64,000 bases of DNA from contig NC_090704.1 of NCBI RefSeq assembly GCF_040954835.1, forward strand, positions 13,351,501 to 13,415,500, read 5' to 3'. The position numbers and the translations under genes were made by a program. The notes below the pieces were generated by a model. It had not been told where the DNA came from and ran no database searches. It saw only the letters and a program-made list of their open reading frames with translations. The DNA comes from Lepisosteus oculatus (taxonomy: Eukaryota > Chordata > Actinopteri > Semionotiformes > Lepisosteidae). Shown in pieces: positions 46,198-59,578 of the stretch. Position 1 is the stretch's first letter. Each line of letters opens with the position of its first letter.

Positions 46198-46590
46198 TTA
46201 ATAATAATAATTAATAATTGCTTGCACTTATATAGCGCTTTTCTGGACACTCCACTAAAAGCGCTTTACAGGTAATGGGGACTCCCCTCCACCAATGTGC
46301 AGCATCCAGTGTGCCAGAACGCTCACCAGACATAGATGGGGATTATTAGAAGGACAGAGCCTATGGGGATTTGGCCAGGGTCTTTTTTAAATTTTTAATG
46401 AGAGTCAGGACCTTGGTTTTACATCTCATCTGATGGACAGCACCTGTTTACAGTAAAGTATCCCCATCACTATAATGCAACCTTAGTTTTTCCCCAGGAG
46501 GTCTCCCATCCAGGTACTGAGCAGGCTCACACCTGCTTAGCTTCAGTGGGTTGCTAGTTCTGAGTTGCAGAGTGATATGGCTGCTGGTTA
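46198..46590 (-). mobile_element. SINE3-type element, copy D, with the 5S rRNA-like head
   Basis: On the minus strand the head (46590-46492) reads CAGCCATATCACTCTGCAAC, GAAGCTAAGCAGGTGTGAGC, CAGTACCTGGATGGGAGACC, parallel to vertebrate 5S rRNA (ggccataccaccctga, gaagctaagcagggtcgggc, agtacttggatgggagacc), including the pol III internal control regions. The body and tail follow, ending in AGCGCTATATAAGTGCAAGC and an ATT-rich run. A stretch of the body near TATAATGC is deleted. Confidence 0.92.
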
Positions 46591-46591
46591 T

Positions 46592-49500
46592 TTGTTTGGA
46601 ATTTACTTCCAGCTTTACATTACATTATCAAAGTTTCCTATTGATAATTTGTAGAAGATTAGCATATAAAGAGTTTCATTCACATGAACAATTTTTGATT
46701 GAGAAAAACAATCCAGCATTTTGAACAGCAAATTATAATCAATCTTCATTCCCATAATGCATATCAGCCATACAGTATGCTCTTAAAACATACCATAAAC
46801 TGGAAAGGTTATTTGTAATGTTCAAATACTTCTGTCTCATTGGTTAAAATTCTCTATCTCATGCTAATGAACCCTAAAAATGTATGTGGCTGTGAACTTT
46901 GTATATGCTCAGATGGCCCCCCAATTCAGAGCTGCAAATTGGCCAGAGGTAATTAATTTTTATAAACCTGTTCTGCAATTTCCCTCAAGGGATTAATGAA
47001 GTATCTATCTAAACCTAGGCATCTCCGCTTGAGTTGTATGCTACTATGATCTAAATCTTACTTTATACACAAAAACATGAGAAAATATCTCTATACTATA
47101 TATTTCTCCTCTCTCTTGATACAATTGAGGATCTCAGACATCCAGGGTCAGGGTAGTTATTTTCTATTCTTCAGCTAGGCAAAAACCATTGGAATGAATT
47201 CATACCAGAGTTCACAGCACCACAAATGTTGAATAAACAAGGTCTCACTCTCAAGAGATAGTAAAATTTGGCCAGGATTTTGCTGAGCTGGGCCTTCTTC
47301 TGATAAAGAACAGAGGACTTGGTGTGGGAAAGCAGTCTAGCCTCCCTTTCCAAAACAATAGAACCATTGCAAAATGGTTTCATCTGTGTGAAAGCCAAGC
47401 AGTAATTATAGACCAAGAAAGAAAACTGACTCTATACAGTACAATGCATCTTGATGTTGTGGTGAAACAGATTCCAAGATTTGATTTCCTTTTCAACTAT
47501 AATTGTCTCTGCAGTGCAAAACCTTTTTTTTTTTGCTTTAAACAAAAAAAAAGGTTTAAAAAGGTTACTGACTAGCAAACGTTTGGAAAAATATCTTAGT
47601 TTGGGCCATCTGAAGTGGAGGAGTGGTGGAGAGGGGAGGAAGATTCGTTCGGCTTTCCGTCTCTTCAACCCACAATTATCTGATTGCATAGATGGAATGT
47701 GACCGAATCATCAGAGCTTTCTGCTTACTGATGGAGTTTCATGGAAATGAGAGCCATACATTTTTGATGTACAAGTTTTTTTTTTAAAGTAATATACATT
47801 GAAGTAACTTGGGAGTTAATCCTGTCCTTTATCAAAAGCAGATTTTGAAATGTACACAGGGCCACAATTTCAATTTTTATTTGTCAGCCCCTTTGTCTGC
47901 AGAGCCATGTAAAGTAAGTTATATTTGGCTTGGGGTCAAGGCAGAAAATTCATAGCTTTCTTTAAATATCCAATTGCACTACTGATAGAACAGACTTTGT
48001 TAATATTTTAGTAAATGTACTGTATGTTTCCAAAAGAATGCCTAATCAATAGAAACATTAATTCCTCCCTTACTCCACTATTATTAGGCTTATACTATAA
48101 TACCCTCTACATTTCTGTGTAGAATGTTCTATGAGAATGTGTTATGGGAACAGCTTTATACATAGATTCTGCATGAGAAATACTATATTCCTGATTTGCA
48201 GAGCTGGTATAATTTCCTTAAATTAACCCCACATTAATGCCAAAACACTGGTTCACTGTGTTACCTCAAAGACATTATAATGCTAAACTTTTGTCTAAAA
48301 GTTTCTGCTGTAAAATTACCCTATGATTTACTTGAGCCTTTCATTTCTTGGAGAAATTGATGTGTTTCAGGTTTTTTCTGGGCAGATAGCAACAAATGCA
48401 GTTTTTCAGTGTTCATAACTTTTTTTCCATCTGCTAGAATTTTAGAATTTGTTCAAAATACAATTTAAATAAGGCCAAGCTCATTTATATTACCAACATA
48501 AGCATGATAAGTGGATAATTAAAGTTCACATACTGTACTTATGTGTCGCTTAAATTTTAATTTCAATTCATCCATTAATTATCAAAAATGAAAAAAAACT
48601 GTTCTTAAAGCCTGCAATGCATAGATACTGGGATTGAAATTTTTAAATGGCACTCATAGAAGGGACAATAAACATTTAACTGATTGATCAACTCATCTTA
48701 TAACAGATAATACTCAAGGGAGAAGCCGAAAGTAAATATCGCATTGTTTTTTTGTTATCAATCAAGAAAGCCAGGTTTCTAAGACCCTTAATATGCGTTA
48801 GAGAGTCTCACCTTCTTATTTTTTAATGTCTTAAAACGTTTTTTTCCATATAATTAAACAGAAAATCTTTAAAACAGCACTTACAGGAAATAACTATGAG
48901 AAATGCATTGAAAAAGTTACTCTGTGCTGTTTATGTTTCATCGTCAACACTGCTTGCAAAGATAGTGCTAGAATCTATATACCAGTAATGAACTCTATCA
49001 ATTTGCTGGTGTGTTTTGCAGATCACAAGGTCAAAAGTATATTTTGTGTTTGCATGCAAAGGTGAGCACACACTTTTTCATTTGTACATTTTCAAAAGGA
49101 TTTTAATGGGAAAGTCATCAGTCCATCAGCATTAATGGAGACCAACTAAATTTAGATTTCTCTGCTAATCTCTAAATCTAGTCTCACTTCTCTAACCTCT
49201 CACATAACTCACAGATACAGAAGTGAGTACAGTGTCATATTTGCATATTTTTACTGTGATATTAAACCATTACAAGATTTCTTAGTTCTTTTTCTAGTGT
49301 TGTATAATAGCTTTCATAATCATTTTGAAATACTTTAGTAATTTGTTAGCTTTCTGTTTGTTTATTTTTTTATTGGTCATTCTGTTACTACACCAGTGAC
49401 TGTCCTGACTGTGGTTGGCCTGTTCTAGGTGGTGTGTTGATCTGAAACTCCTCCCGCTTGTTCTCATGAGCTGAGGTAATGTCTCACTGGCAGCTAACTG

Positions 49501-50140
49501 CAATGTTGAGCAACCCCTGTTTATTCTTTTTCATTATCATTTTTGAGACTCCACTGCAAAAGCACAACAAAGGTTATGATATTTTTGCCTCTCCTTTCCT
49601 TTTAAAGTACCCCCCTGGCTTCATTAAAACATACTTATCCTTAAACCTTAAATCATAATGAATAACTTAAATTGACAAAAACATGTGTTACGACACAATT
49701 CAATTCATCCTGGAAGTTCTCTAAAACACCTTCAGTATCTTTGGAAAATCAATGTAAATTCCACATTCAGAATATTATTACATCTTCACAGACCAAATGA
49801 AAACCATGTTTGCAATAAAATTCCATTTTCCTGTATGAACTGGAACACAGCCTGGTTTCTTTATTCAAGGAATGATGGCCAACTGTGAAACACATTCTCA
49901 GTTTGTAATGCATAGTATTGGTCCTTAAAATCATATTGCCTGGCAAACATATACAATTACATCTTACTCAGTTTAGATGTCTCATCTAAAATTATCAAAT
50001 CATCTTTAATACTTGACACGGGATATATAAGCTTTTTTTTTCTTTGACTACAGTATGGTAAATTCACACAAATAATCCTTTAGATATTGTGCAACTTAAT
50101 GTTTTAGAAACGTTTATTATTTTCCTGTGTTTCTGTGTAG
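46592..50140. other. Intergenic / 5' flank of DDR2
   Basis: AT-rich DNA with one repeat end (46935-47014) and a T-run/A-run hairpin at 47518-47557. No coding exon supported. Any noncoding DDR2 exon splicing to 50141 should be upstream of 50140. Confidence 0.4.
46935..47014 (+). repeat. Interspersed repeat end (TTCCCTCAAGGGATTAATG type)
   Basis: GCAATTTCCCTCAAGGGATT then AATGAAGTATCTATCT, the common end of a fish interspersed repeat (gggattaataaagtatctatct). Only about 80 bases are readable. Confidence 0.55.
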
Positions 50141-50288
50141 ATCCTACAGTGGATATGGCAGAATCTACTGCAGATTCAATGTCTTTTGTCTGTGTTCACT
50201 GTAGGAATGAAAATTCTTCAGAAGATGCACTTCCCCCTGTTGATGCTGTTGTACCTGTTAGGGGCTGCAAAATCTCAGGTTAATCCAG
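50141..50288 (+). CDS. DDR2: DDR2 exon with start codon (CDS 50207-50288)
   Basis: Acceptor TTCTGTGTAG at 50140, 66 nt of 5' UTR, then ATG at 50207: [20 protein letters not shown], then AKSQVNP, a cleavable signal peptide. Human has SAKAQVNPAICRYPLG at this place. Donor GTAAGA. A second in-frame ATG at 50225 would give a shorter signal peptide. An out-of-frame ATG at 50154 opens a 43-codon frame that overlaps the start. Confidence 0.9.
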
Positions 50289-53200
50289 GTAAGAGAAATC
50301 CCTTTGACTAAAAAATGCAACACCTTAATATGTTTTTTTTCTTTACAGTTCTTGTTAGCAAAAACCTGTTTCTATTTCACTACAACACCTTGTAATCTGA
50401 AACTTAGCTAATGTACAATGTTTAATTACAACAAAAACAGAAATAGCTTAAGGAACAAACTGTGCATGATTAAAAAAAATCTTTATATTTAGATTTTATT
50501 TAACAATGTTTAAAGTCACTACTTTAAAGTCATATTTCACCAACTTTCATATACTTTGGTATAAGACCTGGACTTGCCATTTTTGCCAATAATATTATTA
50601 GTAAATAAAAAAAGGGTTGTTGTATTCTAATAAAATTGCTGTGTTTAAAAGTCACAGAAATCACCTCTGCTATGACAATGGGAAATCTAAATTATTAATA
50701 TACTGTAGATTAACAGAGCAGTAGCACTAAAATTACTTTTCACTACATGTCCATACTGTATGTTAAGTTGGATTGTTATAGCTCTCAAATTGGGAACGGA
50801 TCTTTTATTAGGGACCCTATCAAAACATTTCCCATAAAAGTTTCACTCTTAGATTGCAAGCAGCAGGCATTCAAGATAATACATGCATTTGGACTGAGCA
50901 CTGGAAAATGAATAGAAAACAGAAACTAAAGACGAAGGGTGTATTAGCAGATTGGGGTGATGTAATTAGTAGAGACCATGTGGATCTGACTTGGGATCAC
51001 TGTTCTTACTAATTAACAGTATTTCAACAAACTATATTCTGGTATACAAAGTAGTGAAGTCAAGATGTTGCAGTGTAAAAAATGTAAAAAAATAATAATA
51101 TGGTTGTAATTCATTCACTGTGGAGGCCACTGATTCTGAAACCTTCTACACATTAGATATTAGATATTCTGAATTGACATTTGCCATTTTTCTTCTCATA
51201 AAATACTGTATTTCTGGGATGCAGAGATTTGTTATTCTTTGCACTATATGAAATCCATAATATACTGTATTTAATTAGTAATTATGATAGGTCATGAAAC
51301 AGTTTTTATCTTCTGGGTGCTTTTGTATGCTAATTATTTTTTAAATGCATTTACTGTGATAGTCATTTCTTATTCCTACTTTTAATATCATTCAAATTTG
51401 TATTCGTGTACACCTACTGTTTTACAAATTAGAGGATCAACCAAATAAATGGATCTATGAAAAACCAGGTTACTGAATTAATGTACGATAAAATGTAGAC
51501 AACGAATAACAAATATTTCATCAACAATCTTAAATAGTTTTTATTTGATTCACGTAAACATCAAAATATGAAAAAATATCACTATAAAGCTTTCATTAGG
51601 TTTAACACTATAATTGAAGTAAAAAAGCTTCAGACTTAGTATGCCAGGCAATAAACATAGGAACGCTAGTATTTTTAAAGAGTCATTTTACAGCTGTGGC
51701 GTGGCATTTTATAGAATTTGAAATGAGGATAATTGTACAGTATTGGATCCAGATTAACATTCCGTTTTAATTACAGACTTTTTCTGACAGACTACAAAGT
51801 AACCCAAACAATTCTCTTCAGTTTGTCTGGTGCACTTCAGAGTAAACAAAAGATATGTAAACGTTTCATAAACCTTCCTATTTTGGAGTCGACCATCAGA
51901 ATCCAATTCTTTGATCTTTGTTCTCACATATCAATTTGAAGAAGAAGGTTTTTTTTTGCTATTTAGAATTACAAACTGTATAACCATTACTGTTTACAGT
52001 AAGAGTTATGACACAAATCATTGGCAAAAAAAATTCTCTTTAAACAAGCTTAAGAAGCTTGTATTGAACAATTTATTTTTTGTAGATGCTTTTAGAGTAA
52101 CTTAAATTGTATAAATGCGATCTGCATTGTACTGATGCAGTCATCTTTTAAAAATCCCTTACATGTAAAATTGACATTGTATCTCTTACAGCTGATACTC
52201 TGGTAATACAGGAGTGTCAGAAATAATTCTTTACCTTCTAGAGTTAGCAATTTTAGAGAATCTTTACATTGTATTCATTATTTCTGCAATTAACAAAAAT
52301 GTTTTCAGGATATTTAAAGTTTCATTCATGAAAAGTGAAGACATTTAGACCAGCATGTAGCAGTACTCATATAAGATATGCTGGAAAAGCATTTTCTTAT
52401 TTTTCTGAGCAGTGGAAAAAGAGAACTACTGGATTTTACTGTATACGCATTGTCTGCACAACACACGTACCTGCTAGGTTCAGGGTATGTAAAACATGTA
52501 CCTGTTTTACTAAACACCCACTAAGAACTCATTCAGATTTTCCACTGTTTCTTGAATACTGCTTTTAGTTGTCACTAATTTTGATTAGGGGGTTCCACAA
52601 GGTTTCAAATTGCTTTCCCCTGTTTTTCTCATATACCAAATGCACTTGACAGCTGGGTTTCCCAATACCACACTGTCCATCACACTATGTCTGTTGATTA
52701 GAGTTAGCAATTTACATCAGTGTTCTGTTGATTGATGGAATAATTTTGTACAAGTGGACATATGTAGAATTCGTTATCATTAAAAGAACACACAGATGTA
52801 ACGTTATTTATTCCTGAAGATCATGCGCGGTTCTGACCTTTGCAGAAGTTTATTATTATATGTAGTATGAAAGGGAGGGAAGTGTTTACAATGGATCCAG
52901 CAATCCAACTGGAGTCTGTGGCTAATGCATACCAGACATTTTCACAGCAGGAAAGTACATTGAAATTAACTGTGTTTTTCACCATTTTATGTATTTCCGG
53001 ACAGTTTTTAACCACCCATAAGTCACATACAGTAGCTGATATTTTGTTAATTTATTGCTATCAACGTTCATACACATAAGTACACAGTGGCATGTTCTAA
53101 AGTTAAAAATATGGTCCCTGGAATGAAAGACCATTTCTGAGCATTTGCAATAAGATAACATTTTACAGAAACGTTAGCTGTAGTGAAGATTTCCAATACC

Positions 53201-56200
53201 ATTTAAAAAACTGTACACTTTTTTACCGCCAATCTAGGGGTAGAGTGTCACAAAAACCTATGGTAAAGGGTACATGACATCTTTAAATGCTTAAGCTATT
53301 CCCCATTCTGTTTTTGTGGTTATGAGTTTTTATAAGCTTCTTCTTCAAAAGCCTTATAAACACTAGAGATGTTACAAATGAGACTGGGCCAGTCCCCTCC
53401 TCCAGCTCATTTGGTCATTTGTAGCTAATTCATCAGGTCGTCTTTTCGAGTTTTCTTGAAAGAAGCTTCAGCAACAAGGCTGAGTAGCTTATTACAGACT
53501 GCAGATTTTATTTTCAGTTTTGTGTGGGACAAATCTCATAGCAATGTAAGTTTAACCAAAGGAAAATTAGTTGACACTGGGTCTGAATACCCAGAAGGGC
53601 AGCTAAGCAATTGTTTAACATAAGGCAAACACAACACAGATCAGTTAACAAAAGGGAAAGTGGCAAACTGAAAGACGGAGTGCACAGTGCATGTGAGTAG
53701 ACCCTGCTGATGATATGGTGTGTTTGTTATGTGTGGGGGTTGGAGCCAGTGGTTAGACAGCAAACACCAAGGAACAAGCAGGCCATTCAGAGGCCAGAGT
53801 ATGGAAAAATCAGAAAGTGAAAAAAGACTCTGGAGTTCTGCGCAGTTGCTAAGGTTTCATGTGTCTGCCAGAACCAGCAGGCCAAAGAGATGGGTATCAT
53901 TCAGAAACGGCAAAAGTTAGACTGTTTTTTTTCTTTAGATCCTTAAGGAAATGAGATATTTGATATATGTACATATTACTTTGTCCTACTTTCGTCCACG
54001 GAAGTATATTCACTTCAGATGCTGGGAAAAAAAGATTTGAAGATAAACCAGGACAGTATAAGAGAGTATCATTTTAACTGCACAAAATGTAAAAGAGGTA
54101 TACACCTGAAGAATAAACCTCTACTTCTTCCTTTACAGCCTGCAACTGAACCTTCACAAAAACGGGTCACACTCAGTGGCTAAAACTACAAAACCATGTA
54201 ACTTTAACCTATAAACTGGCAATCCACATTGCACAACATGACATAAATTTACTGTGATGAATCTTAATTAACAGATTTGAATGGGTGTGGCTGTTTATAG
54301 AAGTTTCAGTATCATACAAAACTGTTTTGTTTATGGAAACAAATATGATATGCAGTATTTTTTTAACTTAAGGTTTGAGTTTGGGTTCCTTTAAGATAAT
54401 GACAAAATGGATAAAATAATACTGTACACAACAACTAAAATGGCATTTTGGTCCTTTTGGTTTTGCAATCAGTGCAGTCTAAAATAATATCAAGAATTCG
54501 CAACAGAAATCAGAACTTGAGTGACACTACACTGTGAACACAGTTTAACACTATACTGACCTGACAGACTTATTGACCTTTATTCTTTATTCTACTATAC
54601 AGTACCCATGTATGTTGCACTTTCTAAGGACTTATCTGTCTCACATAGATACTCTGTGTTCACCCTATCCCTTTTCATGTGTTCGGACTTTTAAAACAAC
54701 TCCCATACAGTAAAATTTAAATGCAGTTCATGTTGCACAACTCCCTGCTGATACAGGAGAGTCACATTTTGCCCATACTATCATTTTCTTAATTTAAAAC
54801 TAACTATTTACTTTAAAGTCTAAAACATTTGTAAAACTAAATTTTAAAAGCAAAAGAATCTTGTAGACAGAAGTATTCTCCATCATTTAATTGTTCTCCT
54901 TATTAATATGATCTTATGTCATTGGCGTCTTCCAGCATTTTTCAGACATGCCCACATAAGTTCAAGAACTGTAATGGTGGTCTTTTGGAGTTTCTTCATA
55001 AAAATAACCAAGGTTCTGTATGTAAGGGTGGGAGAGAAGAGTCTGTGTGCCATTTGGAAAAGATTTTTTGGTATTAACTTCCTTTTGGACAATATCAAGT
55101 TGTAGCTGCCAAATTGAACCGTCTGAGGTTTCCCCAGCCTGACGATTAAGCAAACATTCAACAAAAAAAAGTCCTTCACCAGTATTCCTGCTTCTGCTGG
55201 CACCTTCATAAAAGTCTTTTTGTTGTCAACTATGACCTGGTGGACTGGGAGTCCCTGTGCTCTCAGTATTGAATCCCTCGTGTGCCTAACAGTACTGACT
55301 CCTCCCAAATGTTCAACTTTAACCACTGCCTCAGAACTAATATTAAAAGATTTTCAGGAATTCTGCTTCCTGGAGATACACATAACTAAAGGCTTATAAC
55401 AACTGAGGTTAATCGTTCTCTTACCTTGTACATATGTATGACATTGGGGAGTACATGTTGTACAAACTTCTTAGACATTTTATGTTGTTCTCTTCTCTTT
55501 TTACATCTTTCTTTCAATGTTTTTCAGATCATTTTTCATAGTTAATCCTGTTAGATCTGGTAGATCAGATTTTGTAGTACAAAACATAGCATTGGTAATA
55601 TAGATGACAGAGGGACAAGTATTGTAGGTAACTAGTAAGGGATACCACTGTGAAAACAACAGTGATTTGGAAAGATCTGCCAAGTTCTACTGTATGTCAA
55701 AAATTGGACACACTATTCATACAGTATATTGACAATATCCTAATCCCTACACAAACCTGGCCTGAATGGAAAAAAGTGTCAGGAAAAAAGCCAGTACTAA
55801 AAAAGATTCATTTTAATTTTGTCTGAGAAATACTACAGACACGTGGAAGAAAATGTTATTTATTCAAATGAAAAAAACATGATATGCTTGGTGCAAGCGT
55901 AACTCAGCACATCACCCAGTCAGCACTATTTCAACTGTAAAGTACTCTGTCTCATAGGGATGTTTCCCAGAGACAGCTTAGTAATAAGAACTATCGGGAA
56001 CTGAATGATGACCTACCAAATCCTAGAAGAAAACCTACTTTAGGAATCTAAAATTGAGTTTAGCAAGACAATTTTCCAAAACACAAGCCCATTTGAGTTG
56101 TTTTTTTTTAAGAAGAGTGTTAATGTGCTTGGGTGGCCCAGTAAAAGTTCTGAGAGTCATAGTCCATTAATGATCCCCAAAAAACTTGTCAGAACGGAAG

Positions 56201-59200
56201 GAATTTTGTCAGGAACAATGGTCTTAAACTACCTCATCTTACTACAACCACACTCATTAAATATAGCTGGTAATGACCTATGCAAATGATTGTGTGCAAC
56301 AATTGCTGCCACATGTACTTCCACAAAATACCGACTTACAGGGTAGAATACTTAGGTAATCAGTCAACTTCAGTTTTGTTCTTTGAAGGTTTTTCTTACA
56401 TTTGACCTCAGTCTTATATAACATCAAATGGATCATTACAGTTTTTGATCAAATCAGTTCATTTGTCAAACCTATTGTATACATTACTTGTGATTAAACA
56501 AATTGTGATATTATTATTAGGAGTGAATAGGTCATGTTTTGCAAAATATTGAATGCAGTAGCCCTGAATTTTAGGTGAGTGTAGAAAATAAAACAGCTTC
56601 AAACCCCAATGTTGAGATGTTTAGTTTTAAAGTGCTGAAACCATGTATTGCAATTAATAAGAACAGCAACAAAAATGAAGGCATATACAGTACAATGACA
56701 AAATAATAATAAACTTTATTTTATATGGTGTCTTTAAAAGCGGCTTTTCAAAACACTTTACAGTAAGAAAAAAAAGTATACAAGGAGAGTAGATAGCAGG
56801 ATTAATACAATTCCAACAAGGGTTTGAATGCAGTTGAAATGTAAAGTGTCGGACACAGAACCAATTAAATAAAAGCCCTACTAAAGAAGGTTTTAAGTCT
56901 TGATTTGAAAGTGCTCAGGAAAGTTGACTCTCTGATCTCCTTAGGGATAGAATTCCAGCAGGAGATAGCCCTCTCATCCATGCAGAAGGGTTTGGGGGAC
57001 AGAAGACCAGAATTAGATGACAGAAGGTTGTGAGGTGGGGAGTAGGAAGGTAGTAAGTCAAACAGGTACTGAAGTGCCAAGCCTTACAGGTGAGCATGAG
57101 GATTTTGAAGTCAACATGAAACCTAATAGGAAGCCAGTGCAAGGACTCCAGGATAGGAGTAATGTGATCACTTGTATATGACCTGGTCAGGATTCTGGAC
57201 ATACTGAAGCTTGTTTGGTTTGGATTTAGATATACCAGCAAGTAGGGCATTACAGTAATCAACTCTACAAAAGTGTTGACCAGCTTTTCAGCTACAGTCA
57301 GAGACAACATAAGATGAAGTCTGGCGATATTTCTGAGGTGAAAGAGCAACGTTTTTACAAGATTTTGCACGTGTGGGTCAAACATCAAGCCTGGATCAAA
57401 TATCACTGACAAATATGTGTTACTGCATTGGCTTTACATAGTTGTTGGGAGATAGTTGTTGTGCCAAGAAGCATGACTTCAATATGTACTTTAAATAGAA
57501 AGTGAATTAGAAATAGTGCATTATTTAAAATGTATATTATTGTTTCCTTCTCAAATATAGCTACATAATAATTATGGGTGGCTAAGTTATTATTCTGATC
57601 TATGGTCTGTTGATGTCAAAATGCAAGAAATAAAATGTAAAAGTTATGCATGTATTTTATTATATGATTTGAGCTATCTCATGAGTAGAAGTTTAATAAA
57701 TCAAGCTTCTTAAGAATGAAAAGAAATAAAACAAAAATAGAAAAAAATAGAAAAGGGAATTTCACGGTGCTTTTCTAACAACTTGTTCCACTATATTTAC
57801 TATCATTGAAATTCAGAGGACTATCAAAGAGCCCTGCTGTTCCAATCCTAATATCATATTATGGTCATCTTTGTGTTTTTTTAGCTGCAGTATTACATTG
57901 AGTCTATGTCTAAAAAAAACTCTTTATTTTATTAAGACATGAAATACATTGAAGGCTCAGAGACCACACATGAAACTGTATTTTTTAACCAATATTTAAT
58001 AGCCAACAACTATGTCTTATACCTCAAGTGTTGTTTTCACTGGCAGTACAACTGAAATAATCCATTGGTTTAATTTCATTGAAATAACCACATTTCTAAG
58101 AGAGAGCAGATCATCTTAGATTTCCTCCAGAAGCCGCGCATTTAAAAGTGTGGTATACACTTCTTGCAAAAGAATAGAAGCATAATAAAATCACTTTTGT
58201 TTTAAAGAACATATGCTGCTTACAAATAGACCCCTCAAGTGTGTAGTGGTGCCTTGGGTATCCTAAACTTAGTTGGTTTAAACAAATATATCACAAAATT
58301 CTGTAACAGTTTAAATAAACATCCACCCCATTTTTGTTAAGTAAATGCAACAGAAGTCAAGAAAATTGGTTATGGATTACAAAGAGAAACTGTTTCCAAA
58401 TGATATTTTCTGGCCAGAAGAGCATTTATTTTTAAAGTGAACATTCTGTTGCCAGAGCTGTTAGTTTTGCTTTAATGAAACATTGATATTTTAGGTGTGT
58501 GTCGTTACCCTCTTGGAATGTCTGGTGGACAGATTCAAGATGAAGACATCTCAGCATCTAGTCAGTGGTCAGAATCTACAGCAGCTAGATATGGCAGGTA
58601 TGTGTTAATTGCCTGTGGTGAAGAACCATCTTACCAACATATGTTATATGACTAGCACATCTTTCTTTCTCGAGAATAACATATAAGTCATTCTAAATGT
58701 AAATCTCTACGTGTGAGGTTTGTGTGTGTCTTATATTTAGAAATCATTACAGTAAAACCACAACAGTAAGCAAGTTAATTTAATTTCCCAGGTGCCTTTA
58801 TTCAATTTCTGATTTGTATTTTTTTTTTTATGTTTTCTTTAGAAATTAATCAATGTGAAATTTCGGCGTGTCTTATTAACCAAAAGGTCACATTGATTAA
58901 TTCAAGTAAATAAACATTTGTAATGCACAATAGTGGCAACTCATACATTGACCTATTCAAGCCAGGAGACATTTAGTTTTATACGGACCCGTTAAGGTCA
59001 GAAAATCTGTACTCCTGCTTTTCCCATCAGACTTGATTTTGAAGAGGGAGATGGAGCCTGGTGTCCTGAGATCCCAGTGGAGCCAGAAAACTTAAATGAG
59101 TTCCTCCAGATCGACCTGCGGTCTCTGCATTTTATAACCTTGGTGGGAACACAGGGGCGGCACGCTGGTGGCATGGGTAACGAATTTGCCCAGATGTACA

Positions 59201-59527
59201 AGATCAAGTACAGTCGGGATGGGAGCCGTTGGATCTCCTGGAGGAATCGGCATGGAAAACAGGCGAGTGTGTGAATGCACGGCAACCGTAACGTCAAGGG
59301 TTCGATCCTCAATATGACCTTCCACTGTCTTACCTCTCTACCTACTCAAAACCTTCTTTTCTAGAAAGGCTCTTATTTAACAGGTTCTGTGTGCCCCTTT
59401 GCTCTTACTGTGTTCTGTCCCCACTTCTACTATCTACTCTTAATGTGTAAATTCAATGCATATATTTTGTGTATATTTTTGTTTTGTTGTTGTCCTGTAA
59501 AGCGCTTTGAGAAGCCACTATTAAATA

Positions 59528-59578
<51 letters not shown>

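Larger units (their letters stand above)
50289..58494 (+). other. DDR2: DDR2 intron 1 (8.2 kb)
   Basis: GT-AG intron between the signal-peptide exon and the first discoidin exon. Holds repeat fragments (53390-53520, 54096-54150), a Tc1 transposase fossil (55990-56190) and an L2 LINE end on the minus strand (56700-57415). The stretch 50300-53380 is AT-rich with nothing recognised. A minus-strand open frame at 54919-55326 is not identified. Confidence 0.85.

Noticed and set aside
47518-47557. AAACCTTTT...AAAAGGTTT hairpin
   Set aside because: Mostly T-run against A-run; low complexity makes it expected by chance in such AT-rich DNA.
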